Assembly (NCBI GenBank): GCA_037893245.1
Contig: JBAIAA010000074.1
Coordinates: 3,224,001-3,288,000 of the forward strand
Source: Crossaster papposus
Taxonomy: Eukaryota > Echinodermata > Asteroidea > Velatida > Solasteridae
Length of the DNA: 64,000 bases
Direction of reading: 5' to 3'
Notes under the pieces: generated by a model
Database searches by the model: none
What the model was told of the DNA's origin: nothing
What the model saw: only the letters and a program-made list of their open reading frames with translations
Shown here: positions 63,601-64,000 of the stretch, in pieces
Layout of the letters: the number at the start of each line of letters is the position of its first letter
How positions within the stretch are numbered: the stretch's first letter is position 1
Translations under genes and position numbers: made by a program

Positions 63601-63603
63601 CAT
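8946..63603 (-). CDS. GABBR2-like: GABA-B receptor-like class C GPCR, complete, 17 coding exons, 1086 aa
   Basis: The exons listed below join to 3261 bases with consistent phases (13 introns phase 0; introns 8, 9 and 10 split codons). Layout: signal peptide about 1-28; Venus-flytrap ligand domain about 80-480 starting [10 protein letters not shown]; no cysteine-rich domain, as in GABA-B receptors; TM1 about 513-537, TM2 555-575, TM3 592-612, TM4 635-655, TM5 690-712, TM6 731-749, TM7 759-779; coiled coil about 812-855; cytoplasmic tail to 1086 ending MIYYV. Cys588 (top of TM3) and the Cys of EVCRSEN can form the conserved extracellular disulfide. Sequons occur at Asn250, Asn349, Asn399 and Asn407. 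Family role: an obligate-dimer receptor coupling to Gi/o at the plasma membrane. [12 protein letters not shown] before TM2 and [13 protein letters not shown] after TM5 resemble GABBR2, while CSDVS, FFRT and YDAIW resemble GABBR1, so the subtype is unclear. An in-frame TAA at 63613-63615 supports the start. Confidence 0.93.
9780..9967 (-). mobile_element. Diverged copy of the GGCCTTTTCGAA MITE
   Basis: It shares tttgcttcgtctttgg, ctgaagcacaac and cagttg blocks, in reverse order, with the element at 30848-31086. It lies in the last intron of the receptor gene, about 90 bases from the exon 17 acceptor. Confidence 0.5.
10092..10378 (+). mobile_element. tRNA-derived SINE
   Basis: The head has a Pol III A box (TGGCGCAGCGGTT) and B box (GGTTCGAATCC) spaced as in a tRNA; a body with a 22-base C run follows, and the tail is AAATAAATAAATGAAAT. 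It lies wholly inside the last intron of the receptor gene. Confidence 0.7.
10399..10569 (-). CDS. GABBR2-like: GABBR-like exon 16 (cytoplasmic tail, coiled coil start)
   Basis: The acceptor is gttgacag and the donor is aacaag|gtaaat. It encodes 57 residues, basic then helical: [20 protein letters not shown] and RKEKNK. The charged helix continues into exon 17 as a coiled coil, the usual dimerisation element of GABA-B tails. A SINE ends about 18 bases from its donor. Confidence 0.9.
10881..11036 (-). CDS. GABBR2-like: GABBR-like exon 15 (TM6-TM7)
   Basis: The acceptor is cgatag and the donor is aag|gtaact. It encodes [20 protein letters not shown] (TM6), TRGDQL, then TM7 ending [11 protein letters not shown] and FVPK are the family marks at the start of TM6 and end of TM7. 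Confidence 0.95.
11373..11502. repeat. Palindromic MITE-like hairpin
   Basis: Outer blocks ggtc.gaccgtagttgta and tacaactacggtccgacc pair, and inner blocks ataaaccgta and tacggtttat pair. About 130 bases, in the intron between receptor exons 15 and 14. Confidence 0.7.
11613..11792 (-). CDS. GABBR2-like: GABBR-like exon 14 (ECL2 and TM5)
   Basis: The acceptor is ttcaccag and the donor is gca|gtaagt. It encodes 60 residues, from [19 protein letters not shown] to [25 protein letters not shown] and [14 protein letters not shown] are the best-conserved parts and match GABBR2 more closely than GABBR1. Confidence 0.95.
12655..12735. repeat. Dispersed repeat shared with 58008-58096
   Basis: Same block order as the copy at 58008-58096; it ends about 8 bases from the exon 13 donor at 12743. 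Confidence 0.7.
12744..12866 (-). CDS. GABBR2-like: GABBR-like exon 13 (TM4)
   Basis: The acceptor is tctgctag and the donor is gag|gtaata. It encodes [20 protein letters not shown] then [20 protein letters not shown]. The W.(I/V).DP...(R/T).E motif after TM4 is conserved. The Met at its start is internal, not a start codon. Confidence 0.93.
12936..13142 (-). mobile_element. SINE fragment (tRNA head degraded)
   Basis: It shares tagcgcttt, caaagcgctt and cttgcccaagggcac with the better copy at 35910-36244, in the same order and orientation. It lies next to receptor exon 13, starting about 70 bases from its acceptor. Confidence 0.6.
13361..13477 (-). CDS. GABBR2-like: GABBR-like exon 12 (TM3)
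   Basis: The acceptor is atcctcag and the donor is aaag|gtacct. It encodes [20 protein letters not shown] then [21 protein letters not shown](S/T)..FG.MF.K..RV is the TM3/intracellular loop 2 signature of GABA-B receptors. Confidence 0.93.
13638..13882. mobile_element. TIR element, ~85-base inverted arms
   Basis: Left arm: gatgtgccctctg, acatctgtattcaaatgtg, tatgcgcacgcat. The right arm carries their complements up to agagggcacatcatc. The spacer is about 75 bases. It abuts a second MITE on its right. Confidence 0.75.
13885..14133. mobile_element. Copy of the TTAAAGGG MITE family (partial)
   Basis: It shares cgagaaaacaatatt, cgtctctgagacgc and ttattattttctt with copies near 31345, 26395, 46590 and 61642. 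The left end is lost at the junction with the neighbouring palindromic element. Confidence 0.5.
14371..14436 (+). repeat. tRNA-like SINE head
   Basis: A box TAGCCTAGTTGGTAAAGAG and B box GGTTCGAATCC with tRNA-like spacing. The acceptor stem does not pair well, so it is more likely a SINE head or tRNA relic than a working tRNA gene. Confidence 0.45.
14752..14884 (-). CDS. GABBR2-like: GABBR-like exon 11 (TM2)
   Basis: The acceptor is tgtatag and the donor is acg|gtgggt. It encodes [20 protein letters not shown], then TM2 and [15 protein letters not shown] matches the IKMSSPYMNN type of GABBR2. Cys588 begins the conserved TM3-ECL2 disulfide. Confidence 0.93.
15057..15207 (-). CDS. GABBR2-like: GABBR-like exon 10 (stalk and TM1)
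   Basis: The acceptor is ttctatag and the donor is acaaa|gtgaga. It encodes [18 protein letters not shown] followed by TM1 ([17 protein letters not shown]) and RYRKT. The P.D...(V/I)...L stalk and FNI after TM1 are typical of GABA-B receptors. Confidence 0.93.
15315..15682 (-). mobile_element. Non-autonomous Kolobok-type MITE (deletion derivative)
   Basis: It is flanked by TTAA on both sides (15311-15314, 15683-15686) with ends AGGAAAC...GTTCCT. Its two halves match, in inverted orientation, the two ends of the THAP-bearing element at 29594-30758 (aaaagcaaaactggttct; cataccccacgcgaagtttt). The middle has been deleted. Confidence 0.8.
15937..16380. repeat. Simple-sequence region: (ATT)n and CAAAA-rich
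   Basis: (ATT)n near 15937-15955, then several hundred bases dominated by aaacaaaac words. No coding signal. Confidence 0.7.
17564..18046. repeat. 23-bp minisatellite, 21 copies
   Basis: The unit is cccctgcttcgattactacctga, given here as cccctgcttcg + attactacctga. The 483 bases divide exactly by 23. Variants are single-base changes (cccc/tccc; tactac/tacgac/tacgaa). It lies in the intron between receptor exons 10 and 9. No spacers, so it is not a CRISPR array. Confidence 0.95.
18957..19046 (-). CDS. GABBR2-like: GABBR-like exon 9
   Basis: The acceptor is cgtttcag and the donor is gggag|gtaaga. It encodes [20 protein letters not shown], then [10 protein letters not shown] and one base of a Gly codon. 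It covers the last strands of the flytrap and the stalk start; phase 1 at both ends. Confidence 0.92.
19533..19593 (-). CDS. GABBR2-like: GABBR-like exon 8 (61-base mini exon)
   Basis: The acceptor is atttag and the donor is caag|gtaaat. It encodes [20 protein letters not shown] plus one base of a split Gly. It is needed to keep the frame between exons 7 and 9 and matches the G.V.F...(D/E)R.G...(F/L).Q.Q end of the ligand domain. It holds no start codon and is easy to miss. Confidence 0.92.
19768..20031 (-). CDS. GABBR2-like: GABBR-like exon 7
   Basis: The acceptor is tttcatcag and the donor is tcg|gtgagc. It encodes residues 357-444 with [17 protein letters not shown] and ending LRFTGVS. 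Tyr381 and Asp382 match GABBR1a Tyr470/Asp471, but Gln376 is at the position of the essential Glu465. A 20-residue N/S/A/G-rich loop carries sequons at Asn399 and Asn407. Confidence 0.94.
20637..20702. repeat. Poly-C run facing a poly-G run
   Basis: About 20 C, a 17-base gap, then more than 25 G with a few interruptions. It can form a hairpin or G-quadruplex and is probably length-unstable. Intron between receptor exons 7 and 6. Confidence 0.85.
21180..21511. mobile_element. TTAA-flanked MITE, AGGTAG family, copy 1
   Basis: TTAA at 21176-21179 and 21512-21515; ends AGGTAGTATACACCATT and AATGGTGTATCCTACCT. The interior is A/T-rich with ccggcgtcgagcagtt. Other copies: 29183-29569, 36838-37039 (truncated), 62131-62481. 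Confidence 0.85.
21626..21814 (-). CDS. GABBR2-like: GABBR-like exon 6
   Basis: The acceptor is gtgactag and the donor is ctt|gtgagt. It encodes residues 294-356, starting [18 protein letters not shown], very close to the family consensus MYGSKY.W..PGW. Trp311 aligns with the agonist-contact Trp (GABBR1b Trp278). Sequon at Asn349. Confidence 0.95.
22206..22261 (-). repeat. tRNA-like SINE head
   Basis: In the - direction: A box TAGTGTAGTGGATAGTGGG and B box GGTTCGAATCAT. Probably a SINE head or tRNA relic. Confidence 0.4.
22387..22446 (-). repeat. tRNA-like SINE head
   Basis: In the - direction: GTGCCGTGGCCTAGTCGTC then GGGGGTTCAAAC. Similar to the head of the SINE at 35910-36244. Confidence 0.45.
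22715..22780 (-). CDS. GABBR2-like: GABBR-like exon 5 (66-base mini exon)
   Basis: The acceptor is gtttacag and the donor is gcgag|gtggga. It encodes residues 272-293: [12 protein letters not shown] then ARAVFCE. It matches the DARIIVG...VFCE strand-helix unit of GABA-B receptors. Gln283 replaces the GABBR1 ligand-contact Tyr. Confidence 0.92.
24026..24130 (-). CDS. GABBR2-like: GABBR-like exon 4
   Basis: The acceptor is cttgaag and the donor is gcag|gtgaga. It encodes residues 237-271, [17 protein letters not shown]... to KMQQLQ. It joins the neighbouring exons in phase 0. N-glycosylation sequon at Asn250. Confidence 0.9.
26395..26688. mobile_element. Diverged copy of the TTAAAGGG MITE family
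   Basis: It shares tgctgtcattttgaagaaaa, tagttgtcaagca and actgacaaaatggtata with the copy at 61642-62126. Confidence 0.5.
27283..27462. mobile_element. GGCCTTTTCGAA MITE, copy 2
   Basis: Left end gggccttttcgaatccctgg, right end gaagacgaagcaaaggtt; same layout as 30848-31086 but more diverged. Confidence 0.6.
28411..28450. repeat. Poly-G region
   Basis: Three runs of G broken by TT and A. Opposite in composition to the C run at 28717-28735, which lies about 40 bases from receptor exon 3. Confidence 0.8.
28775..28945 (-). CDS. GABBR2-like: GABBR-like exon 3
   Basis: The acceptor is tttcacag and the donor is ctg|gtgagt. It encodes residues 180-236, phase 0, starting [12 protein letters not shown] and including LYPTFFRT, then FGWYEIASL. 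Thr185 aligns with GABBR1a Ser269, and Val202 sits where GABBR1 has the GABA-contacting His. Confidence 0.95.
29183..29569. mobile_element. TTAA-flanked MITE, AGGTAG family, copy 2
   Basis: TTAA at 29179-29182 and 29570-29573; ends AGGTAGGATACACCATT and AATGGTGTATCCTACCT, perfect inverted repeats of 17 bases. It lies 20 bases left of the Kolobok-type element's TTAA. Confidence 0.85.
29937..30257 (+). pseudogene. Decayed THAP zinc-finger (transposase N-terminus)
   Basis: The frame starts [18 protein letters not shown], with the first zinc Cys pair (C5, C10), [13 protein letters not shown], then RAKWSRWA. Codons 49-50 are TAG TGA (30081-30086). The same frame continues [11 protein letters not shown], with the closing C-x2-H pair, and AVLTIF, the degenerate AVPTIF box. 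All THAP landmarks are present in order, so the stops are secondary damage. THAP domains bind the transposon ends. The rest of the transposase is missing. Confidence 0.85.
30249..30330 (+). repeat. Retroelement 3'-tail-like repeat, copy 1
   Basis: It shares aactttctaatgattgtaaa, ttatatctgtttttct and gtgccctgcgaa with 33996-34076; both end in (aata)aatgaaa tails. It overlaps the end of the THAP frame, so this insertion or junction probably cut the transposase gene. Confidence 0.65.
30848..31086. mobile_element. MITE with GGCCTTTTCGAAACCG ends
   Basis: The ends GGCCTTTTCGAAACCGTTGC and GCAACGGTTTCGAAAAGGCC are perfect inverted repeats and extend through the cttcgtctttggc block. About 240 bases. 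Diverged copies at 27283-27462 and 9780-9967. Confidence 0.8.
31345..31601. mobile_element. Copy of the TTAAAGGG MITE family (partial)
   Basis: Cgagaaaacaatatttt, aatgcgtctct, ttattattttctt and gatatacctt blocks in the order seen in the copy at 13885-14133. Confidence 0.5.
32496..32633 (-). CDS. GABBR2-like: GABBR-like exon 2
   Basis: The acceptor is tttgtcag and the donor is tcatg|gtaagt. It encodes residues 134-179, phase 0, [14 protein letters not shown] to YWNLVM. It contains [10 protein letters not shown]; Ser162 aligns with the agonist-binding Ser246 of GABBR1a. Confidence 0.95.
33590..33800. repeat. TCTG/TGTC-rich low-complexity stretch
   Basis: Runs of gtctgtctgtctgtc and related words. 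The overlapping frames are rich in Cys/Leu/Ser/Val and are artefacts. Confidence 0.8.
33996..34076 (+). repeat. Retroelement 3'-tail-like repeat, copy 2
   Basis: Same sequence as 30249-30330, ending taaatgaaaaaaatgaaaatg. No reverse transcriptase frame is nearby. Confidence 0.6.
35910..36244 (-). mobile_element. tRNA-headed SINE
   Basis: In the - direction the head reads agtgccgttgcctcgtggtc ... ggttgtgggttcaag, followed by gtgcccttgggcaaggcact and, near the far end, gcgctttgatacc and aaagcgctaag. The same body occurs at 12936-13142. The gcccaagggcac block is widespread in marine animal SINEs. Confidence 0.65.
36838..37039. mobile_element. TTAA MITE, AGGTAG family, copy 3 (5' truncated)
   Basis: It keeps ctgctcgacgccggttgaaa, gtatttactataaaatacaa and the end accaatggtgtatgctact plus TTTTAA; the other end is lost. 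Confidence 0.75.
45984..46169. mobile_element. 186-bp MITE with 39-base perfect inverted ends
   Basis: Arms 45984-46022 and 46131-46169: atatgctgcgttccaatcgc... against ...gcgattggaacgcagcatat. The spacer repeats short cgtgttcac/gtgaactcg words, so much of it can fold. Confidence 0.85.
46590..47008. mobile_element. Copy of the TTAAAGGG MITE family (diverged)
   Basis: It shares gcagctatccaaa, aatactgttgaa, ctgtgaaa, gtcattttt and caactgacaacatg with the copy at 61642-62126, in the same order. Confidence 0.55.
47160..47390. repeat. Degenerate short tandem repeat (aaaggtataacat)
   Basis: About 15 irregular copies of aaggtataaca/caaaaggtatagc. - strand frames rich in Tyr/Leu/Ile are artefacts. 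Confidence 0.8.
47876..48247. repeat. 42-bp minisatellite, about 9 copies
   Basis: The unit starts atgtcgtgggagactactgt and ends ctgctattatgta. Copies 1-4 alternate between two variants, giving an 84-base higher-order period. As 42 is a multiple of three, one frame stays open for 100 codons (14-residue repeat [13 protein letters not shown]-like). No splice or codon evidence for a gene. Confidence 0.92.
49366..49390. repeat. Perfect G/C-rich hairpin
   Basis: Stem gacgggaccgc, loop ttg, stem gcggtcccgtc. No T run follows, so it is not a terminator; function unknown. Confidence 0.75.
51223..51538. mobile_element. MITE with ~110-base imperfect inverted ends
   Basis: Left: ctgaacaaacaagac, gtttacttgagtgac, ttaaggacacattcttttgc. 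The right arm carries their complements up to gtcttgtttgttgag. Spacer about 90 bases. Confidence 0.8.
51834..51940. repeat. Palindrome with G/C-rich centre
   Basis: Arms ggagaaatgac, gtggacattctttgattc and complements gaatcaaagaatgtccac, gtcgtttctcc around centre gaggacgcgcagcgtcc, itself a small hairpin (gacgc/gcgtc). Confidence 0.85.
53098..53340 (+). other. Possible 3' terminal exon of a nested + strand transcript
   Basis: A good acceptor (ttattgttgatatcccag) precedes an open stretch ending LTKL-stop, and AATAAA follows the stop at once (53332-53337). Base composition is more even than the flanks. I recognise no domain and found no matching upstream exon, so it may be a retro-insert or a non-coding RNA end. 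Confidence 0.2.
53391..53420. repeat. Perfect 30-bp palindrome
   Basis: Half-site aaagaatgtacagtt is followed directly by its exact complement, with no loop. Confidence 0.9.
54397..54417. repeat. Poly-T run
   Basis: About 19 T in a row; on the - strand a poly-A. No adjacent retro-insert was recognised. Confidence 0.6.
57705..58635. mobile_element. Possible TIR element with an exon-like insert
   Basis: The left end (cactcaaaacaaaagtgcta) and the right end read inward (cactcaaagtgctaa) are similar inverted sequences, with more agtgct/agcact words inside. Between them is an open stretch 57948-58007 ([22 protein letters not shown]) ending at a consensus donor gtgagt. Confidence 0.35.
58008..58096. 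repeat. Dispersed repeat shared with receptor intron 13
   Basis: The blocks gtgagtttgtttttgatt, ataatagaggacaatagggt and ccccgattccga also occur, in order, at 12655-12735, immediately beside the donor of receptor exon 13. This copy has an extra 18 or so bases in the middle. Confidence 0.7.
61642..62126. mobile_element. TTAA-flanked MITE, AGGGTA family, full copy
   Basis: TTAA at 61638-61641 and 62127-62130; ends AGGGTAAAATATACC and GGTATATTATCCCT. The centre has a palindrome, caaatgtgcgtctc-a-gagacgcacatttg. Confidence 0.85.
62131..62481. mobile_element. TTAA-flanked MITE, AGGTAG family, copy 4
   Basis: TTAA at 62127-62130 (shared with the element on its left) and 62482-62485; right end gtattctacct. 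Interior matches copy 1 (accattggtaattgcttgaa; cgatatctgcaaa). Confidence 0.85.
63205..63603 (-). CDS. GABBR2-like: GABBR-like exon 1: start, signal peptide, first VFT strand
   Basis: It encodes residues 1-133 and its donor is acacag|gtaaat. It begins [20 protein letters not shown], a basic start followed by a hydrophobic signal core. After a cysteine-containing linker it enters the ligand domain at [16 protein letters not shown] and ends [11 protein letters not shown]. The (I/L)GGLFPLSG motif is the usual first strand of class C receptors. Upstream in-frame TAA at 63613-63615. Confidence 0.93.
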
Positions 63604-64000
63604 TTTAAACTGTTAAAGTTCCTATCGCCACTTGAGTTGGAAGTCCGACCATTCGCGTAGGTGGCTGGAGTCGAATCAGACTAAAGCGCCGGATGGCCAC
63701 CAAATCGCGGCGCGCGTACCACCACGCGCCGGTATAAACGCGCGCGTCGCGGTCCACCACCAACGAGCGACGATGTCACTCACTTCACTGTATCACTCGT
63801 CGACAGCACCTCGGTCATGCGCCAGCCTGGAAGATGAATTGTGTAGCCCCTTTCCTCCGGCCAATATCGCTGGCAGGAGGACTCTTCAACCGGCTGTCAC
63901 CGAACTCATCAATTGCACCTGCTATCTACTGTAGACAAACGCAATAGCAACCCATGCGCTGGCACGGCGCCTGGTTTGGTTGAGTTTATTTCCCCTTTCT
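63604..64000 (-). promoter_or_regulatory. 5' flank of the GABA-B receptor-like gene; CpG-rich
   Basis: About 63680-63770 is dense in CG dinucleotides (gcgcgcg, cgcggcgcgcg), unlike the surrounding A/T-rich DNA, which fits a CpG-rich promoter or 5'UTR. No convincing TATA box in the gene direction. The start site cannot be fixed from sequence alone. Confidence 0.4.

Noticed and set aside
63729-63740. TATA box ggtataaacgc
   Set aside because: It is on the + strand, opposite to the receptor gene, and no + strand gene follows.

Overview
The window reads as a piece of an animal nuclear genome, most likely a marine invertebrate deuterostome and probably an echinoderm. It has long introns with GT/AG borders, no operons, many small TTAA-flanked DNA transposon derivatives, tRNA-headed SINEs, poly-G/poly-C runs and scattered acatgtacatgt motifs. 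The placement rests on this texture and on the gene families present. I could not run a search.

Two protein genes were assembled exon by exon; they point towards each other. (1) At the left, on the + strand, are the last five coding exons (4942-7674) of an SLC13-family Na+-coupled anion/carboxylate transporter. Its earlier exons lie beyond the left edge. (2) On the - strand, a complete 17-exon coding sequence runs from an ATG at 63603 to a TGA at 8946. It encodes a 1086-residue class C GPCR of the GABA-B receptor type: signal peptide, Venus-flytrap domain, seven transmembrane helices, coiled coil and a long cytoplasmic tail. All 16 intron phases close and every intron is GT...AG. Intron 1 alone is about 30.6 kb and takes up half the window. 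The two stop codons are about 1.27 kb apart with poly(A) signals in between.

The receptor is not a standard GABA-B subunit. Aligned with mammalian GABBR1, it keeps some GABA-contact positions (Ser, Ser to Thr, Trp, Tyr, Asp) but replaces others (His to Val, Tyr to Gln, Glu to Gln). Its transmembrane half looks more like GABBR2. It may sense another ligand or act as a partner subunit.

The rest is introns and flanks filled with mobile DNA. The clearest element is 29594-30758: TTAA target duplication, AGGAAACA termini, and a THAP zinc-finger reading frame broken by two in-frame stops. That combination marks the Kolobok superfamily. An internally deleted, inverted derivative sits at 15315-15682. 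Two other small TTAA-flanked families are present (AGGTAG... and AGGGTA... termini), and one member of each abuts the other across a single shared TTAA at 62127. There are also a hAT-like MITE, several palindromic or TIR elements, tRNA-derived SINEs, a 23-bp x 21 minisatellite, a 42-bp minisatellite and many G/C homopolymer runs. No rRNA, CRISPR, viral or bacterial feature was seen.
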